The notes under the pieces: model-generated
Databases searched by the model: none
What the model saw: only the letters and a program-made list of their open reading frames with translations
Told to the model about the DNA's origin: nothing
Origin: Pannonibacter indicus
Lineage (GTDB): Bacteria > Pseudomonadota > Alphaproteobacteria > Rhizobiales > Stappiaceae
DNA length: 64,000 nt
Direction of reading: 5' to 3'
Assembly: GCF_001418225.1 (NCBI RefSeq)
Contig: NZ_LIPT01000015.1
Location: 1-64,000, forward strand
Shown here: positions 25,499 through 34,563 of the stretch, in pieces
How positions within the stretch are numbered: the stretch's first letter is position 1
Layout: each line of letters opens with the position of its first letter
Translations under genes and position numbers: made by a program

Positions 25499-27996
25499 TA
25501 CCAGCTGTATTTCAGCGTGGCATAGACCGTGCGGCCCTCGCCCCAGTAGCAGCCCGTCGTGCTGAGACAGGTGGAGACATATTTCTTGTCGAAGATGTTG
25601 CTGACATTGAGCGAGGTCTTCAGCCCGGCGAGCTTCGGATCCACCTTGCCGAAGTCATAGCGCAATGCCGCGTCAAACAGGGTGTAGTCTGGCACATCGA
25701 AGGTGTTGGCATTGTCGCCAAAGGTCTGCCCCATGTAGCGGGCGCCGCCGCCGAAGCTGAGCCCGCCCCAGGCCTGATCGGACTGGACGGTGTAGTCCAG
25801 CCAGAGCGATGCCTGGTGCTCGGGCACGAAGGCCAGACGCTTGCCCTTGTTGCTGGTGCCGCTGGAGTTGGCATTGTCGCGGGTGATCTCGCTGTCCGTA
25901 TAAGCATAGGAACCCGTGAGCGAAAGGCCGGAGGCGAGCTCGGCCTTGCCTTCCAGCTCGATACCGCGCATGCGCACCTCGCCGGTCTGCACGCGGAAGC
26001 TCGTGTTGACCGGATCGGGCGTGAGCACGTTCTGCTGCGTCAGCTGATAGGCCGACAGCGTGATGAAACTGTTCATGCCATTGGGCTGGAACTTCACCCC
26101 GGCCTCGAACTGCTCGCCCGTGGTCGGATTGAACGGCGAACCGCCGCGGTCCGTGCCGCTTGCCGGGTTGAACGAGGTGGAGTAGCTGGCATAGGGCGAA
26201 AGGCCATTGCCGAAATTGTAGACGAGGCCCGCCCGCCAGGTGAACTTGCCGTCCTGCTGGTTCACCGGGGTGTTGGTTGTGGCTGTCCGGGTGCGCGTGT
26301 CAGTGTTGGCCCAGTCATAGCGCCCGCCAAGCGACAGGACGAAGTTGTTCCACTCGATCTGGTCCTGCGCATAAAGCCCTGCCTGCGAGCGCTGCTGGTC
26401 GATCCAGGTCGCCGTCGCAGGGCGGGAGATGCTGGTTGCCCCATAGACCGGATTATAGGCGTTGAAGGGCGTATAGATCACCGAAAGCGCCGATTCTTCA
26501 AACGAGCTGTCCTCGAAGGAGTAATCGAAGCCGAACAGCATCGTGTGCTTCGCACTGCCGGTGCTGAACCGCGCCATGGCGTTGTTGTCCACCGTGAAGA
26601 GGTTCGAGGTTTCCGGGAAAGCCCAGGCATAGCGCAGCAGCGAGGATGGGTTGCAGCTGGCCGCAGACAGGCAGAAGGCTTGCACGCGCTGTGTATCGGT
26701 ATCGACGAAGCCATAGCGCAGGTTCTGCCTGAACGACCATGTGTCGTTGAACTCATGGCTGAATTCATAGCCGATGAAGGCCTGCTCGTTTTCGAACTTG
26801 TCATAGCCCGGTTCGCCGACGAAGGCGTTGCGCGGCAGGGCGGAATAGGTGCCGGTGTGCAGCGTGCCATTGGCAGGCAGCGCCGGAGCACCGCCGCCGC
26901 CGGGGGAGTCGATCTTCTGGTATTCACCCAGGACCGTCAGTGTCGTGGCATCGAACAGCTTGAAGGTTAAGGACGGGGCGATGTAGCCCTTCTTCTCTTC
27001 CACGTGGTCATACTGGGTGTCGCTGAGGCGCCCCACGCCGACGATGCGGTAGAGCATGGCACCGTCCTGATCGAGCTTGCCGCCAAAATCGAAAGCGGTC
27101 TGGAACCGGTTGTGGCTGCCATATTGCAGCTCGACTTCCCGGATCTCCTCATTGCGAGGCCGCTTGCTGACCATGTTCAGCATGCCGCCGGGCTGGCCCT
27201 GGCCGTAAAGGACCGAGGCCGGTCCCTTCAGCACTTCGGCGCGCTCCAGCCCATAGGGCTCGATCCTCGGCTGGGAATAGCCGCGCGCACCGAAAGGCAG
27301 GCGCAGGCCGTCCTTGTAGCGCCCCGGCGTGAAGCCGCGCACCGTCAGCCAGTCATGGCGCACATCCGTATCGGCGTATTGAGCGACAACGCCGGGCGTG
27401 TAGCGCATCGCCTGCGTGATGGTCGCAGCGCCCTTCTCCGCCATCTCGTCACGGGTCACGACATTGACGGCTTGCGGCGTGTCCCTGAGTGACGTTCCGG
27501 TCTTGGTCGCCGTCGCGCTCTGGGTGGCGACGATGCCATTCACCGGGCCCCAGGCGTTTTCGCCCTCGATGGTCACCGTCTGCAACTGTGTCGCGCCTTC
27601 CACCGTGGCGCCCGTGGCAGCGGCTGCGGCCGGATCAAGAATGGTCACCGTGTTGGCGGCGGTAAAGCGGTAGGACAGGCCGGTTCCAGCCAGAATCCGG
27701 TTGAGCGCTTCGGAGGGCGTCAGCGTGCCGGAAACGCCCGGCGACGTCTTGCCCTGCACGAGAGCTGCCGGATAGAGCACCTGCAGATTGGAGCGGTCGC
27801 CAAAACGGGAGATAGCCGTGCCCAGCGGGCCTGCCGGAACGGAGTAACTGACCGCAGCCGCCTGCTGCGCCGCTGCCGGGCCGGTGTAGATCACACTTGC
27901 GGTGAAAACCGCCGTTGACGCCAGAAGCGCCAACCCCAAACCGCTCATCCGCGCTGCCCGCGCCCCGGATGCCCTTTGCCCAAACTGCTTTGCCAT
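25498..27996 (-). CDS. TonB-dependent siderophore receptor with N-terminal signalling domain
   Basis: An 832-residue outer-membrane receptor. After a signal peptide (RMSGLGLALLASTAVFTASV to PAAA) comes a secretin/TonB short N-terminal (STN) domain (about residues 45-115), the part that contacts a FecR-type antisigma in the periplasm. A plug domain follows (TSLRDTPQAVNVVTRDEMAE, RVEVLKGPASVLYGQG-like segment), then the barrel, ending in the aromatic YATLKYSW. The start at 27996 (MAKQFGQRASG) follows AGGGG. A late pair of Cys (STCLSTTGCYWGEG) recalls FhuA/FhuE-like siderophore receptors. With FecI and FecR upstream it should be a transducer. Confidence 0.93.
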   Translation of the reverse strand: MAKQFGQRASGARAARMSGLGLALLASTAVFTASVIYTGPAAAQQAAAVSYSVPAGPLGTAISRFGDRSNLQVLYPAALVQGKTSPGVSGTLTPSEALNRILAGTGLSYRFTAANTVTILDPAAAAATGATVEGATQLQTVTIEGENAWGPVNGIVATQSATATKTGTSLRDTPQAVNVVTRDEMAEKGAATITQAMRYTPGVVAQYADTDVRHDWLTVRGFTPGRYKDGLRLPFGARGYSQPRIEPYGLERAEVLKGPASVLYGQGQPGGMLNMVSKRPRNEEIREVELQYGSHNRFQTAFDFGGKLDQDGAMLYRIVGVGRLSDTQYDHVEEKKGYIAPSLTFKLFDATTLTVLGEYQKIDSPGGGGAPALPANGTLHTGTYSALPRNAFVGEPGYDKFENEQAFIGYEFSHEFNDTWSFRQNLRYGFVDTDTQRVQAFCLSAASCNPSSLLRYAWAFPETSNLFTVDNNAMARFSTGSAKHTMLFGFDYSFEDSSFEESALSVIYTPFNAYNPVYGATSISRPATATWIDQQRSQAGLYAQDQIEWNNFVLSLGGRYDWANTDTRTRTATTNTPVNQQDGKFTWRAGLVYNFGNGLSPYASYSTSFNPASGTDRGGSPFNPTTGEQFEAGVKFQPNGMNSFITLSAYQLTQQNVLTPDPVNTSFRVQTGEVRMRGIELEGKAELASGLSLTGSYAYTDSEITRDNANSSGTSNKGKRLAFVPEHQASLWLDYTVQSDQAWGGLSFGGGARYMGQTFGDNANTFDVPDYTLFDAALRYDFGKVDPKLAGLKTSLNVSNIFDKKYVSTCLSTTGCYWGEGRTVYATLKYSW

Positions 27997-28095
27997 GACC
28001 CCTGTCCAACTCTTGCATTTGCACTTTGTCCGGGCGCGAACGCACCCGTCTGATGCAAGGACGGTTTCAAGGGCCAGACACCTCACCCCCAAAGT

Positions 28096-28112
28096 GGAAA
28101 ATAATTATCAGG
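28096..28112. promoter_or_regulatory. Possible iron-responsive operator upstream of the receptor gene
   Basis: An AT-rich block GGAAAATAATTATCAGG (plus strand) lies about 100 bases upstream of the receptor start and stands out in a GC-rich region. On the minus strand it reads TGATAATTATTTTCC, with partial similarity to Fur-type boxes. An overlapping GGAAAA could alternatively be a -35 for a FecI-type sigma. The match is loose and rests on position as much as sequence. Confidence 0.35.
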
Positions 28113-28138
28113 TTTCTTTTCCGGCTGTGTCCACCCGG

Positions 28139-29113
28139 TCAGACCGGGTGCAACACGACCAGCCAGGGCGAGATCTGGAAGCTTCTCACCGGCAGCGTCT
28201 GGCGGATCGCCTCCAGAACACCGTCCGGATTGCGGATGTCGAAGATGCCGCTGACACGCATGTTCAGAAGGCGGCTGTCTGTCACCCGGATCGTGCCGGA
28301 CCGGTAGCGGTTGACATCCGCCAGCACCTGCCGCAACGGCCTGTCCTCAAAGATCAGCTTGCCGCGCCGCCAGGCGATTTCCGCTTCCATGTCGACGGGC
28401 CGGATCTGGCCCAGATGCACATCGTCATAGGTGACAAGCTCGCCGGCCCTCACGACGGTGTCCGACTTGTCTGGCCCAACCACCGAAACGGCGCTTTCCT
28501 CTACTGAAACCGTGACAGCCCCGCTCCATTCATGAACAACGAAACGGGTGCCCAGCGCGGTTGTGGAACCGGCGGCCGCCAGCACGGTAAAGGGGCGGCC
28601 GGGATCTTTGGCCACATCGAAGAAGGCGCGCCCGCGCAGCAGACGGATGCTGCGAAGGGTCTCACTGAAATCCAGCGCAATGGCGGTATCTGCATCAAGG
28701 TCCACCCGGCTGCCATCCTCAAGCGTCAGGCTGCGCTGTTCGCCGGTGCCGGTGAAATGATCGCTCGTCAGGAAATCCGGCGGCCCGGCAACCGCCACCA
28801 CACCGGCGGCAGCCAGCGCAGCGGCACCAGCGGACAGAAACGCACGGCGCGAGACAAAGCCCTTCCGGGCGGAGGCCGGAACAATGGTCCCGGACATGTC
28901 CAAGGCCTCGCGCGGATCCGCTATACGGCCGAGATCCTGCCAGATGCCGCCGAGCCGCGCATATTCGGCACGGTTCAGCGGATCGGCGGCCATCCAGCGG
29001 TCATGTCCGGCGCGGTCCCCCTCTCCCGCGTCACCGGAGTTGAGACGGACGAACCAGCTCAGAGCCTCATCGCGGGCTTTCTGCCGTCTGTCTGTATTCG
29101 TTGAACCCATCAT
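28139..29113 (-). CDS. FecR-family antisigma/signal transducer
   Basis: A 324-residue FecR-type regulator. The N-terminal DUF4880 domain (about residues 10-50: ALSWFVRLNSGD, DPLNRAEYARLGGIW) binds the sigma factor. A single membrane segment lies about residues 88-110 (SRRAFLSAGAAALAAAGVVA), and the periplasmic FecR domain follows (LTLEDGSRVDLDADTAIALD, RGRAFFDVAKDPGRPFTV). It ends with an STN-like contact domain (IRVTDSRLLNMRVSGIFDIR). Two tandem ATGs lie at 29113 and 29110. It should relay receptor occupancy to the sigma factor encoded just upstream. Confidence 0.92.
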   Translation of the reverse strand: MMGSTNTDRRQKARDEALSWFVRLNSGDAGEGDRAGHDRWMAADPLNRAEYARLGGIWQDLGRIADPREALDMSGTIVPASARKGFVSRRAFLSAGAAALAAAGVVAVAGPPDFLTSDHFTGTGEQRSLTLEDGSRVDLDADTAIALDFSETLRSIRLLRGRAFFDVAKDPGRPFTVLAAAGSTTALGTRFVVHEWSGAVTVSVEESAVSVVGPDKSDTVVRAGELVTYDDVHLGQIRPVDMEAEIAWRRGKLIFEDRPLRQVLADVNRYRSGTIRVTDSRLLNMRVSGIFDIRNPDGVLEAIRQTLPVRSFQISPWLVVLHPV

Positions 29114-29230
29114 GGCCACCGGCTGTTTCCCTGCGCGCGGCCGCACGGCACGCCCTTGCGCGCATATCCTTCCCATAGACGGATCCGGTAGCGTCTCACC
29201 TCACCCATATCGCGCATCTTTTTGCCGGTT

Positions 29231-29743
29231 TCAGTCAATGAGTGTACCCATCCGGTCGCGAAGATGCGCAAGCGCCTTCATGACCAGCTTCTCGACAGCG
29301 CTTCTCGTGATGCCCAGTTCAGCGGCAATCTGCGTGTGGGTCAGACCATCGAACTTGTGCATCAGGAGCACCTGTTTCTGGCGCGGCGGCAACTCGCCGA
29401 TAGCCTCCTGCAGGCGCGCAAGGCGCTGGCGGTAGTCGGTGATCTGCTCCGGCGAGGCGCTGTCATCCACGGCAGCGGCCAGTTCCTCGCTGGGCGCGTA
29501 GCCCACCGCAGAGCGCTGCCCGCGCAGCCGGTCGGTTGCAACATTGTTCGCCATGCGGAAGAGATAGGACCGCGGATTGCGGATGTCACTCCCGGCGGGA
29601 ATCGTTTCAAGCCGCAGATAGGTATCCTGCATCACGTCCTGCGGATCGAGATCACGGCCGAAGCGGCGCGAGAGATGGCGCGACAGCTCCGTGTAACTGG
29701 ACACGAAGCAGTCAAGCATACTCTTCTTCTTGTCTTCGGCCAT
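29231..29743 (-). CDS. FecI-family ECF RNA polymerase sigma factor
   Basis: A 170-residue ECF sigma factor. Region 2 covers about residues 10-75 (DPQDVMQDTYLRL, NPRSYLFRMANNVATDRLR), and region 4 about 110-160 (LPPRQKQVLLMHKFDGLTHT, IAAELGITRSAVEKLVMKAL). The AVEKLVMKALAHLRD recognition helix is typical of the FecI group. Start at 29743 (MAEDKKKSMLDCF). It heads the order sigma-antisigma-receptor-binding protein-permease, all leftward. The predicted target is the promoter of the receptor gene. Confidence 0.93.
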   Translation of the reverse strand: MAEDKKKSMLDCFVSSYTELSRHLSRRFGRDLDPQDVMQDTYLRLETIPAGSDIRNPRSYLFRMANNVATDRLRGQRSAVGYAPSEELAAAVDDSASPEQITDYRQRLARLQEAIGELPPRQKQVLLMHKFDGLTHTQIAAELGITRSAVEKLVMKALAHLRDRMGTLID

Positions 29744-29964
29744 GCAGGAACCAATCGGGGCGCGAACCAGTCGGGAGCTTCGCCGCTCATGCACAGGCCC
29801 GAACGGACTGAAATCTCTCACGGCAGCATTCGGGATGAAGCCCGGTGCCGCCGTGTCCCGTCTTTAGCAAAAGTCTACTCAAGAAATCCAGTTTTATAAG
29901 CAGCGGCACGAGGGCGATGGACAGATCTGCGGGGAAAGTCCGCATGACGGGTGTTTCAGCCCCT

Positions 29965-30711
29965 TCAGCCATCCTTCCGCTGCGTTTCTGCCCCCTGCCC
30001 TGCGGCCTGCAGGATCCGCGCGCGCAGCCAGCGCAGGGCCGGGTCCCTGTCGCGGCTCTTGTGCCAGATCTGAACATAGGGCACGGGCGGCAGCGGAATG
30101 GGCGCCGGCAGAATGATCAGATGATCGTCCAGAACAAGGTCCCGCAGGCTGCCTCTGGCGACCGTGAGAATGAGGTCCGTGCCCGCAATCAGCTCCGGTG
30201 CGACGCCCCAGTGCGGCAGCACCAGCGCCAGCCGGCGGGTGTGGCCGGAACGGGCAAGCGTTTCGTCCACCTCGTTGATGGTGTCATCGCGCATGGCGAC
30301 CATGGCATGGGGGCGCGAGAAATAGATTGCAGCATCCAGCGGCTTTCCCTCCAGCGTCCGCCGGTCCAGCAGGCAGGCATAGTCATCGTTGATGATCAGC
30401 TCCGACCTGACCTGCGGCGGCAGAACGGGGAACACCCCGAGCCCGAGATCCAGATCACCATCGCAGACACCGGCGGCCATGGCTTCACGGCTGAATTGGC
30501 TGATCGCAAGATCGATGCCCGGCGCATGCTGCCGCAGGTCCCGGACCAGATGCGGCAGCAGCATCGCCCCGCCATAATCCGACATGGACAGGCGGAACCG
30601 GTGGCGGGTGCCTTGCGGGTCGAAACCCTGCGGCCCCAGCACGCCGCGCACACCGGCCAGCGCATCGGCCAGCGGCTGGGCGATTTCCAGCGCCCGGATG
30701 GTCGGAACAAG
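29965..30711 (-). pseudogene. LysR-family regulator, 5'-truncated (no HTH)
   Basis: About 249 codons encoding only the effector-binding half of a LysR-type regulator. The fragment starts at LVPTIRALEIAQPLADALAG, the linker after the wing in normal LysR proteins, and runs through RFRLSMSDYGGAMLLPHLVR and DLDLGLGVFPVLPPQVRSEL to the C terminus. About 60 N-terminal residues, including the whole DNA-binding HTH, are missing. Upstream of 30711 the same strand is antisense to another gene remnant. An open frame does extend further, but its first 60 or so residues are not protein-like. The product cannot act as a DNA-binding regulator. Confidence 0.82.
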
Positions 30712-30714
30712 GCC

Positions 30715-30912
30715 GCCGGTTTCATGACCGCCGTGATTGCCGGGCAGCTCGCCGCCTCGCTCCTGGTCGATGCCTATGGTCTCATGGGCTTCAGCGCCCG
30801 CGATATTTCGCCCTCGCGTCTCATCGGCATCCTGCTCGTGGTGGCCGGAGTTGCGCTGATACAGGGCGCCGCTTTCCTGAAGGTCTCGCCTGTATCCGGC
30901 AGCGGAAGCTGA
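30715..30912 (+). pseudogene. DUF606 (YdcZ-type DMT) transporter, 3' remnant
   Basis: About 65 codons matching the C terminus of DUF606 small membrane proteins: AVIAGQLAASLLVDAYGLMG, then ARDISPSRLIGILLVVAGVA. Full-length members are about 140-150 residues with the last two helices as here, so the first half is gone. The fragment begins within a few bases of the point where the oppositely oriented LysR remnant begins. One deletion therefore seems to have removed both 5' ends and the shared promoter. Confidence 0.75.
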
Positions 30913-30948
30913 CACAGAAGAGCGGCCGTGCTTACCTGAAGCTTAGTA

Positions 30949-31051
30949 TGAACGCGTTCAATACAAATTCACTCAACACGGTTTTCCGATTGACCGCCTA
31001 CAGGCCCAACTGTAAACGCGTTTATTGAACAAATTCATTAAACGCGATCAG
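30949..31051. promoter_or_regulatory. Operator array with AACGCGTT cores upstream of tetR-type gene
   Basis: Three similar sites occur before the TetR-type gene. TGAACGCGTTCA (30949-30960) and TAAACGCGTTTA (31013-31024) are perfect palindromes. TTAAACGCGATCA (31039-31051) is a degraded third copy that ends nine bases before the start codon. The palindromic form and location fit autoregulation by the adjacent TetR-family protein. Confidence 0.62.
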
Positions 31052-31059
31052 GTAATATC

Positions 31060-31701
31060 ATGCCAAGACCCGCAATGACCGATGAAGAGCTTGCAGCCGT
31101 TCAGGCCCGCATTCTGGCTGAAACCGCACGCATCGTTGCTGCCGAGGGCTATGCCGCGCTGTCCATGCGCAAGCTGGCCGAAGGCCTCAACCTGACAGCA
31201 GGAGCGCTCTACCGCTACTTCCCGACGAAGCAGCATCTGATGATCGCCTATTGCTCCAGTGCAATCGAGACGCTGAACGAACGGACCCTTGCCATTCATG
31301 GCATGGACCTTCCCTCGATTGAAATCATACGCAAGCTGATCATGGCCTATTCGGAATTTGCCCTGGAAGATACCGACAGGTTCCGGCTCATGTTCCTTGA
31401 CCTGGAGATGAGCCATCAGATGGAAATCGCCTTTGCTGACGATAAGCTGACCGGCTACGAGTTGCTGAAAGCACGGATGGCGATCGCAATGGAGGAGGGA
31501 GCCATCCGCCGCATGGATCCGGGCCATGCAACCCATCTCCTTTGGAGTGCGGTGCATGGTGCCGTCGTGCTGCTGCTCAACGTGAAGGACCTGGATCTTG
31601 GCGATCCGTGCAGCCTGATCCGTGATGCAGCCGAGATGGCCCTGCGCGGCCTTGCCCCGGACAGCGCAGGTGCCGAAACCCGCGAGACACGGGCAGCCTG
31701 A
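31060..31701 (+). CDS. TetR/AcrR-family transcriptional regulator
   Basis: A 213-residue regulator with an N-terminal TetR HTH (about residues 15-62: RILAETARIVAAEGYAALSM, RKLAEGLNLTAGALYRYFPT) and a C-terminal all-helical ligand domain with a WHG-like segment (LLWSAVHGAVVLLLN). The start at 31060 lies just after the third AACGCG site. No adjacent intact target gene is visible: upstream is the DUF606/LysR deletion scar and downstream the epimerase gene is convergent. It may have lost its original neighbour. Confidence 0.9.
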   Translation: MPRPAMTDEELAAVQARILAETARIVAAEGYAALSMRKLAEGLNLTAGALYRYFPTKQHLMIAYCSSAIETLNERTLAIHGMDLPSIEIIRKLIMAYSEFALEDTDRFRLMFLDLEMSHQMEIAFADDKLTGYELLKARMAIAMEEGAIRRMDPGHATHLLWSAVHGAVVLLLNVKDLDLGDPCSLIRDAAEMALRGLAPDSAGAETRETRAA

Positions 31702-31731
31702 CGCCATCAGGGCCTGACTGCGGCACTTCGG

Positions 31732-32745
31732 TCAGATCTTGTAATACTCGCGGTACCATTTCACGAATTTTGCCACGCCTTCGCGCACGCCCGTGCGGGG
31801 GCGGTAGCCGGTGAGCGTCTGCAACAGGCTGGCATCGGCCCAGGTGGCGGGCACATCACCTGCCTGCATCGGCATCAGCTTGCGCTCCGCCGTGCGGCCG
31901 GCCGCCTCCTCAATGGCGGCGATAAACTCGGTCAACTGCACGCTTTCCGAATTGCCGATGTTGACGACGCGCCAGGGAGCGACTGGCGACAGACTGTCGC
32001 CTTCCGGTACGGCTGCGCCCTCTTCGGGTCTCACGGGAGCCGCATCGATCAGGAGGCGGATGCCCTCGACCAGATCTTCCACATAGGTGAAGTCCCGGCT
32101 CATGTCGCCGTAGTTATAGACCTCGATCGGCTGGCCTTCGAGGATCGACTTGGTGAACTTGAACAGCGCCATGTCAGGCCGCCCCCAGGGGCCATAGACC
32201 GTGAAAAAGCGGAACATGGTGATGGGCGTGCCGTAGAGATGGGCATAGGAATGGGCCATCACCTCGCAGGCCTTCTTCGTCGCCGCGTAGAAGGACATCT
32301 GGTGATCGGCCTTCACCGTCTCCTGAAACGGCATGTCCGTATTGGCGCCATAAGCCGAGGATGTGGAGGCGATCAGCATGTGCTGCGGCGGAAAGGCTCT
32401 CGCGGCTTCCAGCATCTCGAATGTGCCGGCAATGTTGCTGTCGAGATAGGACCGTGGCGCCTCGATGGAGTAACGCACCCCCGCCTGGGCGGCCAGATGC
32501 ACGACAACATCCGGGCGGTTGGCCTCGAACAGCGAGCGCACCAGGTCCCCATCCTCGACGCGGCCTGTGACGGCGGTGAAATGCTCGTTCTGCAGCAGCA
32601 TCTGGTGACGGCGCTCCTTGAGGCGCACGTCGTAGTAATCCGTCATGGCATCGAGGCCGATAACGCGGACCCCCTCTTCCAGCAGCCGGGTGCAGAGAAA
32701 ATATCCGATGAAGCCGGCCGACCCCGTCACGAGCGCAGTACGCAT
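31732..32745 (-). CDS. NAD-dependent epimerase, UDP-glucuronate 4-epimerase-like
   Basis: A 337-residue short-chain epimerase. The Rossmann motif is GSAGFIG (residues 8-14) and the catalytic pair is Y153xxxK157 (SFYAATKKACEVMAH), with STSSAYG supplying the Ser/Thr. The phrases HLAAQAGVRYSIEAP and RFFTVYGPWGRPDMALFKFT are signatures of the UDP-glucuronate 4-epimerase (CapI/LspL) group. It would make UDP-galacturonate for polysaccharide or LPS. It is monocistronic; the 178 bases to hemA hold the hemA terminator. Confidence 0.92.
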   Translation of the reverse strand: MRTALVTGSAGFIGYFLCTRLLEEGVRVIGLDAMTDYYDVRLKERRHQMLLQNEHFTAVTGRVEDGDLVRSLFEANRPDVVVHLAAQAGVRYSIEAPRSYLDSNIAGTFEMLEAARAFPPQHMLIASTSSAYGANTDMPFQETVKADHQMSFYAATKKACEVMAHSYAHLYGTPITMFRFFTVYGPWGRPDMALFKFTKSILEGQPIEVYNYGDMSRDFTYVEDLVEGIRLLIDAAPVRPEEGAAVPEGDSLSPVAPWRVVNIGNSESVQLTEFIAAIEEAAGRTAERKLMPMQAGDVPATWADASLLQTLTGYRPRTGVREGVAKFVKWYREYYKI

Positions 32746-32868
32746 GATTGAAACCCTTTGAAGAAAAAGCTGAAAGCAGCAGCAAAATATGCGGCGCCGG
32801 AGCCGTCATAGCATCCGGACAGCCCAGAGCCAAGGATTAGCACCGCCGGACCGTCCAGTCCAAAAGCA

Positions 32869-32898
32869 GAAAGCGCCAGCCTTGCAGCCAGCGCTTTC
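32869..32898 (-). terminator. Rho-independent terminator of hemA
   Basis: GAAAGCGC (32869-32876) pairs with GCGCTTTC (32891-32898), with partial extra pairing inside the loop. On the hemA strand the hairpin is followed by TGCTTTT. It lies 25 bases after the hemA stop. Confidence 0.62.
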
Positions 32899-32923
32899 CG
32901 TAGTGTTCAACTCCCTTGCCCGG

Positions 32924-34141
32924 TCAGGCGACGGCGCGGGCCAGCGCGCAGCGTGACCACAGGGCATTCAGCGCGCCGACCAGATGGTCGATATCGGCAT
33001 CCGAATGGAACGGCGTCGGCGTGATGCGCAGCCGCTCGGTGCCCTTCGGCACGGTCGGGTAGTTGATGGGCTGGACATAGATGCCGTAGTTGTCGAGCAG
33101 GATGTCCGAGATCCACTTGCACTTGGACGCGTTGCCGACCATCACCGGAACGATGTGGCTGGGATTGTCCATATGCGGGATGCCGCGGCGGTCCAGCAGG
33201 CTGCGCAGGCGGGCCACCCGGTCCTGGTGCGCCTCACGCTCGGCCGTGCTTTGCTTCAGATGGCGGATCGAAGCCGTGGCACCAGCGGCCAGTGACGGCG
33301 GCAGCGCGGTGGTGAAGATGAAGCCCGAAGCGAAGGAGCGCACGAAGTCGCAGAGCTGGCGCGAGCCGGTAATATAACCGCCCATGACGCCAAAGGCCTT
33401 ACCAAGCGTGCCCTCGATCACCGTCAGACGGTCCATCAGGCCTTCGCGCTCGGCAATGCCGCCGCCGCGCGGGCCGTAGAGACCGACCGCATGCACTTCA
33501 TCCAGATAGGTCATCGCGCCATAGCGTTCGGCCACGTCACAGATTTCCTTGATGGGGGCAATGTCGCCGTCCATCGAATAGACGCTCTCGAAGGCAACCA
33601 GCTTGGGAGCCGCCGGATCATCGGCGGCGAGCTTGCGCTCCAGATCTTCCGGGCTGTTGTGCTTCCACACGCGCTTTTCGGCGCGGCTGTGGCGGATGCC
33701 CTCGATCATCGAGGCATGGTTCAGCGCATCGGAATAAACGATGCAGCCGGGGATCTTCGAAGCCAGCGTGCCGAGCGCTGCCCAGTTGGACACATAGCCC
33801 GAGGTAAAGATGAGCGCCGATTCCTTGCCATGCAGATCCGCGAGCTCTTGCTCAAGCTGGACATGGTAGTGGTTGGTGCCCGAGATGTTGCGTGTGCCGC
33901 CAGCGCCCGCACCGCAGCTGTCGATCGCATCCTTCATGGCGGTAACCACATCCGGATGCTGGCCCATGCCAAGATAATCGTTGGAGCACCACACGGTCAC
34001 TTCGTGGGTGGAGCCATCTTCGCGGAAACGGGTCGCCTTGGGAAACTCGCCTGAATGACGCTTCAGATCAGCGAATACGCGATAGTTGCCGTCCTCCCGC
34101 AAGCCGTCCAGCGCCTGCGCAAAGAAGCTCTCGAAGTCCAT
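32924..34141 (-). CDS. hemA: 5-Aminolevulinate synthase
   Basis: A 405-residue PLP enzyme that condenses glycine and succinyl-CoA, the alphaproteobacterial (Shemin) entry to tetrapyrroles. The start at 34141 ([20 protein letters not shown]) follows GAGGGA and gives exactly the usual length. The PLP lysine is K248 in [15 protein letters not shown]; the glycine-rich [14 protein letters not shown] and [15 protein letters not shown] motifs are present. Its product feeds both haem and the cobalamin pathway of the cob genes in this window. It is a single gene with a long upstream region. Confidence 0.97.
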   Translation of the reverse strand: MDFESFFAQALDGLREDGNYRVFADLKRHSGEFPKATRFREDGSTHEVTVWCSNDYLGMGQHPDVVTAMKDAIDSCGAGAGGTRNISGTNHYHVQLEQELADLHGKESALIFTSGYVSNWAALGTLASKIPGCIVYSDALNHASMIEGIRHSRAEKRVWKHNSPEDLERKLAADDPAAPKLVAFESVYSMDGDIAPIKEICDVAERYGAMTYLDEVHAVGLYGPRGGGIAEREGLMDRLTVIEGTLGKAFGVMGGYITGSRQLCDFVRSFASGFIFTTALPPSLAAGATASIRHLKQSTAEREAHQDRVARLRSLLDRRGIPHMDNPSHIVPVMVGNASKCKWISDILLDNYGIYVQPINYPTVPKGTERLRITPTPFHSDADIDHLVGALNALWSRCALARAVA

Positions 34142-34479
34142 GGCGTATTCCCTCTTCTTCTCAAGCAGACGCATTCCACGTCCGCCATTGGCGTCCTGCA
34201 AGCCCTTGTGTCCGGAGCCGGTCATCATCTGGCCAGCCCTCCCAGACGGATCTGATAAGGGGAAGTTGCCCCGCCCCACTCACGCGTCCTGTGATCCGAA
34301 GCCTGACAGCCTCGAGACCTTGCACCATGTAGCGCAAGGCAGCGCCATAACACATAGTTTAAAATGCCGCAGGCTGTCATTATTCTAATTCCGGGTTACA
34401 GAATTCTTTTTAGGAGAAGAGCCCGGCCGGTCAACTCTGAGACGCCTGCCCCGCCGCCCTCTCTTCCGGCGATTGTTCC

Positions 34480-34504
34480 GGAACCTTAGCCTCCCGCCCG
34501 CGTT
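34480..34504 (+). promoter_or_regulatory. EcfG-type general stress response promoter
   Basis: GGAAC (34480-34484), a 16-base spacer and CGTT (34501-34504) match the sigma-EcfG consensus exactly. Transcription would start near 34512, just before a strong stem-loop (34518-34563), and run toward the exported-protein gene at 34842. The 330-base leader is unusually long, so the promoter may serve a small RNA instead. From 34564 to 34841 I see only short, weakly supported frames. Confidence 0.62.
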
Positions 34505-34517
34505 AACACTTTGATCT

Positions 34518-34563
34518 GGGACAAGCCGGGCATCACGGCAAGTTGATGCTGACGGCTTGTCCC
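34518..34563. repeat. Two-tier stem-loop downstream of EcfG-type promoter
   Basis: GGGACAAGCCG (34518-34528) pairs perfectly with CGGCTTGTCCC (34553-34563), and inside it GCATCA (34530-34535) pairs with TGATGC (34544-34549). This makes a 17-bp two-part stem with an eight-base loop. It begins about six bases after the predicted transcription start. It could be the 5' domain of a small RNA, a leader structure, or a solitary REP-like hairpin. Confidence 0.6.

Noticed and set aside
29965-30915. A 316-residue intact LysR regulator
   Set aside because: The first 68 or so residues of that frame are antisense to a DUF606 remnant and contain no HTH; only the effector domain is genuine.
34370-34425. 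Possible Irr/FnrL site upstream of hemA
   Set aside because: ATTCT and AGAAT halves occur, but spacing and flanks do not fit a known box well enough to annotate.
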